A stretch of DNA of 64,000 nt from Crossaster papposus. Taxonomy: Eukaryota; Echinodermata; Asteroidea; Velatida; Solasteridae. The stretch spans positions 1,798,001 through 1,862,000 of the forward strand of contig JBAIAA010000096.1 in NCBI GenBank assembly GCA_037893245.1, written 5' to 3'. The position numbers were made by a program, and so were the translations under genes. The notes under the pieces are model-generated. The model ran no database searches. It saw nothing but the letters and a program-made list of their open reading frames with translations, and was not told the origin of the DNA. Shown in pieces: positions 53,460 through 64,000 of this stretch. The number at the start of each line of letters is the position of its first letter. The first letter of the stretch is position 1.

Positions 53460-53632
53460 AAACGTATCACATCATGTTTCACTTATTTACCAAAATAACA
53501 AAACCCAATAATAGGGCAAACGCTATCATGTCTTCGTACTTTACGAAAACACAAAAATAGTGCCAGTGTACCGATCACGAAATTAAAACGGATCACTATC
53601 ATGTTTCAGTTATTTACCACAATAACATTTAT
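53460..53632. repeat. 129-bp family repeat, second reversed piece
   Basis: Contains ATGTTTCACTTATTTACCAAAATAAC twice in variant form, CCCAATAATAG and ACCGATCACGAAATT, the complement of 2940-3180. Confidence 0.75.
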
Positions 53633-53732
53633 GGATTTACGAGTCTTTGAAATCAAACATTTCGTTTGAACGTTTTAGGGTTTGCGAGTTCACCTTCATT
53701 ATGGAATATTAAAATCCATTTAAGTTTGAATT

Positions 53733-53776
53733 CAGTTGGTCAGCCAGTATTTTATTACACTAGTGCTGACCAACTG
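53733..53776. repeat. Hairpin, CAGTTGGTCAGC arms
   Basis: CAGTTGGTCAGC at the left and GCTGACCAACTG at the right, 12-base exact arms around an AT-rich loop. Origin unknown. Confidence 0.75.
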
Positions 53777-54385
53777 ATTCAGTTACTTTTAGTGATAATG
53801 ATTAAATTGTAACTTTAAATTACATTACACATATTAATAAAACCAATAACTCAAATTGTCTAATAAAATTATCGAAGTAATTTATAACAAATTGTTCACA
53901 ACTTTTTAAAATGTTTTTTGCCACATATTTTGGGCATAAAATACAATAGGGTCAAATAAGATATAATGATAATGGTTTCTCACTCATTATTCGTGGGGCA
54001 AATCCGTCATCAGTCGACTAATGCAGCCGACTGCCGACTGCCATCTGGCACCCCACGGAAACAAGAAGAAACACTTGCAACATGCCTTACATTACAGCCT
54101 TTCTATTGTTTTACAAAAGTAACAGGCATATACACCATTTCTGACAATTAAAAAACAAAAGTACTGAATTATTGGAAAATTACCTTACTTGGCTGCAAGT
54201 GAATTACAGTCTCGAGCGTCCTGTAAAAACACGACGCCCGATACGATGTGATTTTCAAACTGTGCGATTTTGTATAAAATCTAAAATTTTCCAGCCGGCA
54301 ATTCCCTAACCTATCTATTTTCAAAAATTGCAGCCAAAGCAAAAGGTGCACATATACTACTATACCTTTATACTGGCCACTGGCT

Positions 54386-57300
54386 TTACAGCCTAATATA
54401 TGCTTTAAACGCGTCGGACCGCCATCTGCCCATTTCTCTAATTTGCGCATCAGAATAGCCCTGTGAGAGCGCATGACATGCCGCCCCAATCCGAAAACTA
54501 TGCCCAGTGTAAACTTTCTCGTCTAATCCAACAAATCTAATCGTCGATTGTAGCATTTTAGCAAACTGCTCTCTTTTAATAGGCTCATCACTTGACAAAC
54601 AGTACAAAAATGGCGATTCAAAAGGTTTTCTGTGGCTTTAACTGGACAGTAAGCGCCGTTTGTACTTGTTAATGGAAACCTGTCTACCTTTCGAGTGCTT
54701 AAAAAAGCGAAAATGTATCTTACAATTTAGGTCATCCAAACGAAATTTTACACAATCAAACACATTTTCTGCATTATTGTTAGAAACTGTAATTTGCCCC
54801 ACGCGTAGAAACGCTGCACACGCTATCAAAAACATGTTTTTTCACAGCGACCTTTGATAAACTGACTGTGAACAATGTTCTAGTGCATCTACTATCTTAT
54901 GCAGTATGTGCATAGTTATAGGTAGTCTAACATAGGATTTCGATTAGCCCGCTGTACCCCTTGAATAGCTTTTTGAACTATGAACGCTTGCCCTGGTTCT
55001 GCCATGTTATATAGTCTGTGAATGAAATTGACAGCCAACACAAACGTACAAATGATACTGTATGCATAGTTAGCGTTAAATAAGTGAGTGACAAAAAGAG
55101 CCATTACGATTGGTGGCAGTGGCAATGAAGCGCTAAACCCATATTGCTTGATAAATTTAATCAAAATGGTCTGTGCTCTTTGGTACGTTTTCCAAGTTGA
55201 AACTGCCATAGATTTCGAAAGTAAGCTTAAAAAACCTTGAACCAGCTATGAGGTTGTATTGGTACTGGTAGTGACAATAGTTGTTCTGTCATGTGTGAAG
55301 TAGCTTTTTTTGAACGCCTCGACCTGCAGATGAGAAAGTTTATCAGCTAGCGTGTTTTTGCATCCCGGGATATGTACAGCTTTAAATTGAATATTACACA
55401 GCATGCTTTTATCAAAGCTTATCAAAGCCATAACCTTCACTTCTTTAGATGTATTCAAGTTAATAACATTCACTAAAGCCTCATGTTCTGTGTGAAGGAG
55501 TATTATTTTATTAGACCAGTGATGTCCCCAGACAAACACCGCGGCTACGATAGGATAACACCTTTTTAGCGTTATATTTTTAGCGTTATTTCCCACAAAA
55601 CTATTGGGTACCGAAAACTGCACCGTATATCCTAAAGCACCTGATGCATCTGTGTATAAATGTAGGGTCTGGTCCGTTAGCCACTGATCTGACCAAAAAA
55701 ATGCTTTATCATTAAATTTACTTAAAAACAATAACCACGCTTGCAAATCTTGCCTCAGACGTTAACCTGATAAAATGCCTTGCGAACTTGATACCTATAG
55801 TTAAGTTTATTAATCTCCTTAAAAAGCTCGACCAGGAACTACCACTTTGCAGGTAAAATTAAGAAGGCCGATAATTGACTGCAGTTCCCGTAAAGTAACC
55901 TTGTTCTTGTATAATGCCCAACGGGTTAACTCAATGGCTTTCTTCAGTTTGTCTGCTGGCAACCGAGCAGTCATTGCAATTGTATCTAGCTCGATCCCCG
56001 CAAATGTAAGGCAGGATGTCGGGCCTTCGGTTTTCTCAAGTGTGGAATGCCCAATTTATTACATAATGTTTGAAATCCCGCTAAGTGTGTAATGCCATCT
56101 TGGTAATTTGTCGAAATAATTAAAAAATCGTCAAGAGTATAAACCAAGCCGGCGGGCTTTAATTCTTTCTGAGCTATCCATTGAATCGCTGTGCTAAATT
56201 CTTCGAATATAGCACAACTTGAGCGGCATCCCATTGGTAACGTTTTATCATAAACAATTGATTTTCCATCATAACCCAAGCAGGTTGTAATCACTGGGAT
56301 GAACTGGGATTGTTTTGAACGCAGACTTAATGTCAAGTTTAGATAGCACATTCCCTGTGCCCACATACTTTAAAATGTTAATTGCATCATCTGTTGATGC
56401 ATACTTGACCGAATACATAGTGTCACCCTCTATTTTAACTAATAGTATTTGGTGACCCCGGAATAGATCTCACACCGAAATAACAAAAACTTTGTACAAT
56501 TTATTTACAAACAATATTGATAATTTTAAATAAAGTCCACAGTACTTCTTCACATAATCGCTGGTTTCGACGATTCTTTAAATAGTATTCAATGGCTTTT
56601 GTACAATGATTTACTTTAATTTCTTGATAAACACAAGACCATTTTATCAGTTAAATTCACTGACCAATAGGTCTTCTTCCACTTCTTTTGGATTAGAATT
56701 ACAATTCTGTATATTAATTCCCCAAACAGTTCTTATTTACTCAGGTGTTCGTTGGAACTCCGTTTAGTCACTTAGCTCGCAGTTCAGCGAACCCGACGGT
56801 TGATCTGGTGCTCACTGCTAGGCTCAACGGTCCTCTGTCAGTGGAAATCCCTTAGATCGCAACACTTCAGGCAAAGCGGGTCAAGCAAAAGTCTGGTTGA
56901 AGGGGTCGGCCATGGTTATTGTTGATTGGATAAACTTGAGCGAGAGTCTGCAGCCTTAGGTTGAATGGTGCTACAGGTACACCGACAATTCGGACATGAC
57001 GACAGAATAGATGTTGGGTTTTGGCACTGCATATTGCCAAACTGGACGAAGGGCTCGATCCTTAACCGAATTGTTAAGAATCGGCCACAGGCCTGTCTCA
57101 CACCAGGCAATGCCCTTAGGTCGTATGCTGTCGAACGGTTCACTCTAGCACTGTCATGCTCACTATATCACGGCTCAAACAAAATTAACTGACCCTCCTT
57201 AACTCAATCCACAACGTACCATACAGAAAAGTACCAGTAACAAAGGATTTACGAACACGACAATAACCAGGGCCTGTTTCCTGTTTACGTAACATTACAT

Positions 57301-57760
57301 AACACGAACACTGACGTATCGTTACATAACACGAACACTGCGTTTCGCGAATGCAGGTCAACACCGTATAAATTACAGTATTTCACAACACCCTTTCGTG
57401 CGCGGGACTTTCGAGAGTGTTGATTTGCTACAAGTTACATTGTATATAAATATGTACATGCGCCTATGGGCGCGTAACAGGATTGATCGTGACACATAGC
57501 AATCTGGTATACCGTTATTAACTGAACCGTTTTCCGGATACGACAAATGGTGAATGATTCGAAATGCCCCTGGCTGTTTTTTAGGAACTAATCCAATTGG
57601 GCTGACACAACAATTATTTAGCGGCAAGTCTTGAAAGGGCCCTGCGAGTCTTCCTAGTTTAAGTTCAAGCGTTAGTTTTTCATAAACTACTTCTGGATTT
57701 CCAAGAGCAGATTTTAAATTCGTGGATGTACGATGTTATTGTATGTCTAGTTTGTAAAGT
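54386..57760 (-). mobile_element. DIRS-type tyrosine-recombinase retroelement fossil
   Basis: Minus-strand order: reverse transcriptase start (about 57.4-57.75 kb: SPIGLVPKKQPGAFRIIHHL), RT core (about 56.0-56.4 kb, active site TLDDFLII), RNase H (about 55.25-55.75 kb: LYTDASGALGY, HIPGCKNTLADKLSHLQ), tyrosine recombinase (about 54.4-55.2 kb, with GHSFRIGAACHA and GRWRSDAFKAYIR, which carry the family's H-x-x-R and late signature). The order RT-RH-YR is that of DIRS/Ngaro elements. It is broken at about five or more places and contains a younger insertion (56421-57494). No terminal repeats were identified. Confidence 0.85.
56421..57494. mobile_element. Probable solo LTR inside the DIRS-type element
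   Basis: 1074 bases with TGTCAC at one end and GTGACA at the other, flanked on both sides by CATAG (56416-56420 and 57495-57499). TG...CA ends plus a 5-base duplication are the signature of an LTR element, and no coding sequence is inside, so a solo LTR is the simplest reading. A TIR DNA element with short ends is the alternative. Orientation not determined. Confidence 0.65.
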
Positions 57761-57899
57761 GACACTGAGAAACGAGACACCGCGAGAGTGATGTACATTT
57801 TGTGTCGGTTCTTTACTATGGTGTCTGCAGTTTATTTCAGCAAAACCAAAATACAACAAAAACCCTGAAAAGATGCAAACAAGTAGAACAAATCCGTAT

Positions 57900-59180
57900 A
57901 AATACAATGCTTTGGAAAATACCAATTGAGCAAAGAAATTCATAATAGAAAAAAGAAGTAATCTACGAATAAAGGTAAGTCCAAACCTCAATTACACAAT
58001 TTACTTTAACTAGAAAGTTACGTCAAGTCCTATATATGAAAATACAAGGCATGTGTATGCAATTAACTCGCATCTAACAAATTAGGGAAAATAACTGCAA
58101 AGTGCAACGACCTTTATCACTAGACTTAAACTGTAATAAACTTCAATCAGGCCTTCCATCATTTATAACCTGAGGAATCATAAAGAAACTAACTTAGGAA
58201 TATGAAATACTAGTTTAGCAATGAAATGAATAATACAAATAATAATATAATGACACTTAATAAGAAATAAATCAACAAAGCATCGTGAGCTATAGAGAGA
58301 ACCTAAGGAGGACTAGAGCGCAAGTCTAATAAGGCAACTGCCAGCAATGCAGTCTTTAATAAACAATGCAATCCATGCCAGGGCAATACACATGTGGTCA
58401 ACTTCCTGACATACTGTACTAGGGTATAGGCCACTTCTAAGAAGCCATGTGCACCTCTTTAAATATGCAGCAACTTAGGGATTAAGGAGCTACACTGGGA
58501 CATGTACAATACACTATCTATGGGACTTTATACAGAACAAAGGAACTATGAATTTATAATCTAAAACTATGAATCTAAGAGTATAAATATAAAAGTTGTA
58601 AAATACTAGAAAAGGCATAAATACAGTAGAATTGGGAAAAACTACCATTCACCTATATTTAGGGATTAACTATAACTTGAACTAAAAGATAAAGTGAATA
58701 CATGTACTAGTAATATTATAAATCAAAGTAAAGCAAACTCAATTCTCCAAGTTTATGAAATGGGGAAATCTCTAATTCTAAACAAGAAAAGAAATGATCT
58801 GCATGGACACTTTCTATAACACAATCTTTAGAGACTTCAGACAAAACTAGTGTCATTACATTATACATATATACGGCCTCTACTCTCTACATCACTGTTG
58901 AATGGTCAACTTATATAAAATCAAAGTAACTTTCTTGACATAAAGAATCGGAGGAAAGTATAATAACTTATATTAAAATAATATAAAAATACACCAACTT
59001 GAAAGTAAACTCGTATCTAAACTTGTAAAAGTAGGAGATAACTATACATGATGTTGATCGTGCAAGTGTTGTGGTGGGAATGACTCACCTGCACTTTCAA
59101 GACAAAGCACAGTTGTGTGCTTGGCCTTAAGGGTCAAGCGAGGGCGATGTGCAAGGGATATATGTAAATGACCTGTCACA
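57900..59180 (-). repeat. Gypsy-2 3' LTR (left end approximate)
   Basis: On the minus strand the sequence TGTGACAGGTCATT begins right after a purine tract (AAGCAGGGGAGTA), the expected LTR start. The stretch is AT-rich and non-coding. The far end is not defined; the DIRS-type coding sequence is recognisable again by about 57750. Confidence 0.55.
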
Positions 59181-61985
59181 TACTCCCCTGCTTAAAGGTT
59201 GGTGTCCCGACAACCTTGATCATTAATAATAATTATACTAAATACAACTACATGGAATACAATAGTATATACAACAGATCATCTCGCCTGGACTCCTGCC
59301 AACATCTGTGCCAGCAGCAACTGGGTCCGGCTGATGTCTGCGAGTACTCGGGGGTCCACAGCTGGAGCTGGTAGTGCAGGCATCTCCGATTGAACGCTTG
59401 ACTTCGGCCAATGATAAGGATTGGAGTGTTGTCCCGCTCCAAGTCGTGAGGAGTGACGGACCACTGCCGGCTCGTTTCTGGTGTAGAATCTATAGGGGTG
59501 TGCTCTAGTATAGGGGTGTCGATAGGGATGTCGTCAGCTGTCAGCGTTTGAGGAGTGTCAACTGGATCAGCTATCTGCTCTGCGGGATGCGATGCTAGGT
59601 GATGTTGCTCCCCTGCTTTGTGTGAAGCAGGTCGTTCCTCCTCTGACTCTGTCCTCTTGACGGCTGGCAGTGCTGGGCCCTCCTCCTGATGATGCTCAAC
59701 GATGAAGAGAATATCGTCTTCCTCCTCCTCCCCACCAGTATGACCTGGTGAGACCGGTGCATCACCTGTTGGCGGTCGAAAATCTTCAACTGGCGCTACG
59801 TCTCTCACCAAGGCCCTTCCATCCAACAGGTCCCTCCTGTTGACGGTTTTCTCCTGCCCCTCTTCATCTCCGTCAAGTGGTGTCACAACGTAGACGTGCC
59901 CTGAAGGATTTGGTCTACCTATGACCTTGTGTGGCCTATCTGCCCAGACATCTTGAATTTTATTCCTCCCCTTAATTGAGCGATTGCGGAGGAAGACCCT
60001 GGCACCAATGGGTAGACCTTCGTCTTTGGCGGTCTTGTTGTGTCGGTCCTGCCTCCTGAGAGCTTCTTTCTCTGTGCTTCCCGATGCCATTTGGAAAGCA
60101 TGTTTCATGCGGACATGATAACCAGCTACCCACTCATCTACGCTATCCTTGCCCCCATTCTGGCTGGTTGTCTATTCCAAGCAGATGGCCAACTGGCAGC
60201 CTGGGCCCACGGCCGAAGAAGAGGTAGTAAGGTGAATAGCCCGTCGATGAGTGGGGAGTTGCATTGTATGCATACACTATCTCTGGTAGGTGCTTTGGTC
60301 AATGTCGCTTCTGGTCCGGGGAAGAGTGCGAAGTCGGTCATGCATGGTGCGGTTAAAACGTTCGCACTGTCCGTTTCCTTCTGGGTGGTATGGGGTAGTG
60401 CGGCTTTTAGTGACGCCATACATCTCACAGAGCTCCCTGATGACCTTGCCTTCAAAATTTCTGCCTTGGTCGCTGTGGAGTCGGCGGGGAACCCCGAAAC
60501 GGACAAACCAGTCCCTCACTAGACTTCGGGCAACAGTTCTTGCTTTCTGGTCCTTGCAGGGAATGGCCTGGGTAAACTCTGTGAAGACGTCAGTAAGAAC
60601 TAGAACATTCTCCACATTGTTCGTGCCAGGCTCGAGGACAGTGAAGTCATGGCAAGAACTTCAAGTGGTCTCTTGGCCGTGAGTGAACCCATGGTTGGAT
60701 GCAGCTTTTTCCCGGCTTTAGCCAATGCACACCTCTGGCAATTATTGCAGTACTCTTTGATGTCAGCTGTCATTCCTGGCCAAAAGCATCTGCTGCGGGT
60801 GAGTGCAAGGGTCCTTTCTACTCCCTGATGTCCTGCATGATCATGGACTGCAGCCAGTACTTGCCCACGTAAGACTATAGGAAGTAGAAGCTGTGTAGCT
60901 TCAGAGCTAGCCTCCTTCCTCTTTTTGTAGAGAACGTTATCTCTGGCCTCTAGCTGGTTCCAGAACTTAAGCAGCTTCCGAGTTGTTTTTTTCTCTCTCA
61001 GTGGGTGCCATCACATCATGTTTGACGCGGAGTTCATTCAGTCCGGCATCAACCAAGGTACCTCTGACTTTAGAGAGTACTGTCATGGGAATGGGGTGGA
61101 TAATTGGGACGGAGAAATGGTCTCTTCAGCCGACGTCTGTTCTAAGTATGCAGTTTCGCGTTCGTCGCTGTGGGTAGTCTTCCTGCTAAGGGCATCAGCG
61201 TTGCGATTACTCCTCCCTGATCTATACTTGATGGTAAACTGGAACTGTTCTAGTTCTCCGGCCCACCTGGTCTCTGTCGCTCCCAACTTAGTGTTCGTTT
61301 GGAAATAACTTAGAGGGTTGTTATCAGTGTAGACAACAAACTTCGTCCCTAGAAGAAGATCTCTGAACTCTCAGCTTCCCATCTCGTTTCCTAACAAGCA
61401 CTATTGGAGCAGCAAATGGGTTGGAGGATTCCCTGATCACGCCCCTGTCGAGAGATTTCTGCCGGTAGTCACGAACTTCAGCCCATTGGTGAGGTGGTAT
61501 ACGCCGGTGAGGGACACGAACTGGTACGTCATCAATAGTGTTGATAGTGTGCGATATTTTGTTGCAGATTCCGATGTCGTCTTTATCCATACTGAATATG
61601 CTGAAGTGGCTGGCCAATAACTGGCGGAGTTGACATTGCTGATCATCGCTGATCCCAGTACCAATCTTCATCCTTGACATCAGGAGCTGGACTTCTTCAT
61701 GACGGTGGGTTGATGCCGCTTCAGTGCTTGCCTGCATTTCCTGCATTTCCTGTCACGTTGCTTTGGCCGTTTCGCTGTTATACTCAGTGACAGCACTGTT
61801 CAGTGTCGCCAGTGGCGTCCTTGGGGAAGATAAAGGTCATTGTTGGTGAAATTAGCAACCTGTACTGGTACTCTACCGCTGGTATTGACGGAGACTGGGG
61901 TGGGAGCTACAGCTAAGCCATTTGGAAGGTGGGTTACTTCTGCATCAAGCTGAAGATACTTGACCCGATGACCCGGTGTTAATAG
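59181..61985 (-). mobile_element. Gypsy-type LTR retrotransposon fossil (Gypsy-2), partial
   Basis: Minus-strand parts: a region upstream of RT (about 61.8-61.95 kb), start of RT (about 61.35-61.75 kb: IRESSNPFAAPIVLVRKRDGKLR), RNase H end (about 61.05-61.3 kb: FTIKYRSGRSNRNADALSR), zinc-finger and integrase core (about 60.2-60.95 kb: [28 protein letters not shown]), C-terminal integrase tail with an acidic, Pro-rich region (59.25-60.1 kb), polypurine tract and 3' LTR. It is related to but clearly distinct from Gypsy-1. It is incomplete and broken, with at least six breaks. The 5' half lies beyond, or is replaced by, the Penelope-like element. Confidence 0.85.
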
Positions 61986-61989
61986 GAGA

Positions 61990-63912
61990 AATGTAGAGGG
62001 GGGGGGGATGGGACAATAAACAAGGGGAAACCAGAGGGGTGAGAACAAATAAGAACAAACTGCTGGCAAGGATTAAATCTTAAACAGATGACAAATGGGA
62101 GAAAACAATAGAAGTTAATCATTTCCTAGTTGGATGTTGAACCCATGTGGTTGAATAGTCCGAAGACGATTCATCCAAACTTTCTCCCGGCTGAGACGGA
62201 CTGAGTCTTTCCGATGGCCAAGTGATTCTATGCCCTGTAGAATCATATCAGAAATGCAATGGTCAGGCTGATTAAAGTGGTGCCCGACTGGGGTATCTAG
62301 TTTCTTGGTGTTGACAGTTGATCGATGACCGTAGAAACGCTTTGTAGGGCGTTTTTGGTCTCTCCGACATACTGAACTCCACAGAACCTGCAAGAGATGA
62401 GATATACGACATGTACTACAAGTGATGTTACCAATAATTGTATAGGTGGTACCAGAAGAGTGGCCAGAAAAGAAGTCAGACTCCTGGATGTCGATCTGGC
62501 AAACCACACATCTGGAACTGCACTTAAAAGTTCCGTTCTGGATGGGAGGAGATGTATCCAAGCTGGGAACTTCGGCTCCAACAATGAGGTCTCGTAGATT
62601 ACGAGGCCGTCTATAAGCCAATACAGGGCTGTCGGGGACGGCACGGACAAGGCGATCTGAAGTGTGGAGAATGTGATGGCTGTCGTTAGTGATTTTGCGA
62701 AGGGAAGGGAGACTCGGGTAAAAGGTAGTCACCAGGGGGATCATGGGTTTGGCATTAGCCTGGGGGGCCTTTACCTTTAGAGCCAAATTTCTGGGTACAG
62801 CTTTGGCTCTGGCAATGGCGCGTTGAACTTGGCGGGAGCTGTGACCCCTGGCAACCAAGTTATTCTTCAGTATCTGTGAATGGCGGGATAAATCATAGTC
62901 GTTAGAACAAATCCTTTTGAGTCTGAGGGCCTGACTAAAAGCTATACCAGTCTTACAATGCCTAGGGTGACAGCTGGAGGAGTGGAGATACTGGTGTGTG
63001 TCTGTCGGTTTAGAATACAGATCAGTGGTTATTAAGTTATCCTCCTTGCGGATGGTGACATCCAGGAAGTGGGCCTGATAATGTGAGTACTCTGATGTGA
63101 ACTTGATGGTCCTGTGAAAGGAATTCATGTGATTAGTGAAAGTTAGCAGACTGTCCTCATCACTGGTCAAGATAAAAAATACATCATCAATGTATCTCCA
63201 CCAAATCCAGGGACGGCACGGTGCTGAGGCAAGTATGCGTTCCTCGAGGTCACCCACGAAGAGGCATGCAAAGGAGGGTGCCATGCGAGTACCCATTGCA
63301 GTGCCATGTACCTGTAGATAGTGCTTGTCTAGGAAGGAAACATTATTCTTCGTTAGTACAAGTTTCATAAGCGCGAATGTCACTTATGGGAGGGGTCGTG
63401 TGTCCTGCCCTAGCTAGGGGTATGGAACAGGCACGAATACCTTCTTCGTGGGGTATGTTGGTGTACAAGGATGAGACGTCAAAAGTCCCAATGATGGCCG
63501 TTCTGGGAATCTGGTCCTTGATTCCTTCAAGCTTGCGCAGGAAGTCTGGGGTGTCATGGATGTATGATGGAATCCTAGGGACAAGGGGTTTAGGAAAACT
63601 GTCAATAAATAGGGAGATGTGTTCCGTGAGTGAGCCATTACCCGAGACGATGGGCCTACCAGGGTTACCAGTCTTGTGAATCTTCGGGAGAAGATAAAAT
63701 CTGGCAGTTCTACAGTCAGTTGGTGAAAGAAATTTGTGAGATTTTGTTGACAGTTGGTCACGTGATTGCATGTCATCAAGCAACTGCTATATCTCTCGAG
63801 AGAATGTACCTGTGGGATCAGAATCAAGGCAGATATAGTTAGTACGGTTGTCCAACTGGCGGTGGGCCTCGTCGATGTACTGCTGACGATCCATGATGAC
63901 CACGGCTGATAC
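61990..63912 (-). mobile_element. Penelope-like element (RT plus GIY-YIG)
   Basis: Minus strand. RT: ARFYLLPKIHKTGNPGRPIV, GTFDVSSLYTNIPHEEG, GTAMGTRMAPSFACLFVG, and the active site WWRYIDDVFFI, all typical of Penelope-like elements. It is followed by the linker (DLYSKPTDTHQYLH) and a GIY-YIG endonuclease region (VYLISCRFCGVQYVGET, FYGHRS), ending in the HFNQPDH and MNRLRTIQPHGFN blocks. It is broken at two or three places. Its 3' edge lies in Gypsy-2 sequence near 61985, so it probably inserted there. Confidence 0.9.
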
Positions 63913-64000
63913 AGCAGCGAGAGATACAGCATTTGCTTGATGACATGCAATCACGTGACCAACTGTCAAAAAAAGCTCACACATTTCTTTCACCAACTGA
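63905..64000 (+). mobile_element. Second Penelope-like copy, head-to-head, cut by the window edge
   Basis: From about 63913 the plus strand encodes LLDDMQSRDQLSKKAHTFLS, the same residues (with small differences) that the minus-strand element encodes at 63718-63800. So a second copy points away, to the right. Head-to-head arrangement is common in this class. Confidence 0.75.

Noticed and set aside
60040-60682. 160- and 130-codon plus-strand frames
   Set aside because: Antisense shadows of the Gypsy-2 integrase region.
1-64000. CRISPR arrays, bacterial operons, riboswitches
   Set aside because: Introns, SINEs and eukaryotic retroelements show this is animal DNA; the tandem arrays have no spacer-repeat layout.

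Overview
The window is animal nuclear DNA, AT-rich, with introns, several SINE families, many short inverted-repeat transposons and five kinds of autonomous retroelement. The mix of lineage-specific intronless class A GPCRs, phase-1 Ig/FN3 exons, Gypsy, DIRS-type, Penelope-like and CR1-type elements, and a fold-back element like the sea urchin TU family, points to a marine invertebrate deuterostome. An echinoderm is my best guess; this is inference and no species is claimed.

Layout. 0-5.6 kb: a DIRS-type RNase H fossil, hairpin repeats, a 129-bp tandem repeat, and on the minus strand a good signal-peptide first exon (4047-4179). 5.6-12.4 kb: two tandem units each carrying an intronless rhodopsin-like receptor on the minus strand. 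One has a single in-frame TGA, the other a shortened tail. 12.4-25.8 kb: a minus-strand Gypsy element with paired LTRs, itself hit by a CR1-like LINE and by a GC-rich terminal-inverted-repeat element. 25.8-28.7 kb: a third, receptor-less piece of the GPCR unit, split by a 1.96-kb fold-back element. 28.7-33.3 kb: intergenic repeats.

33.3-48.2 kb holds the main host gene, on the plus strand: a type I membrane receptor pieced together here from ten exons (signal peptide, Ig, Ig, FN3, a 12-nt microexon, a cysteine-rich orphan exon, Ig, Ig, transmembrane, start of a cytoplasmic tail). Every junction through the transmembrane exon is phase 1, so the exons join in frame; most lie outside simple ORF boundaries. 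Its introns carry a 3.0-kb fold-back element with 21-bp tandem arrays, several MITEs and SINEs. 48.2-54.3 kb: repeats, minisatellites and one promoter-like stretch. 54.4-64 kb: a DIRS-type element with a probable solo LTR inside it, a second Gypsy element, and a Penelope-like element whose head faces a second copy at the window edge.

The receptor gene and the GPCR units are the functional content; nearly everything else is transposon debris. Several insertions have an unoccupied sister site in the same window, which gives unusually clean element ends and target-site duplications.
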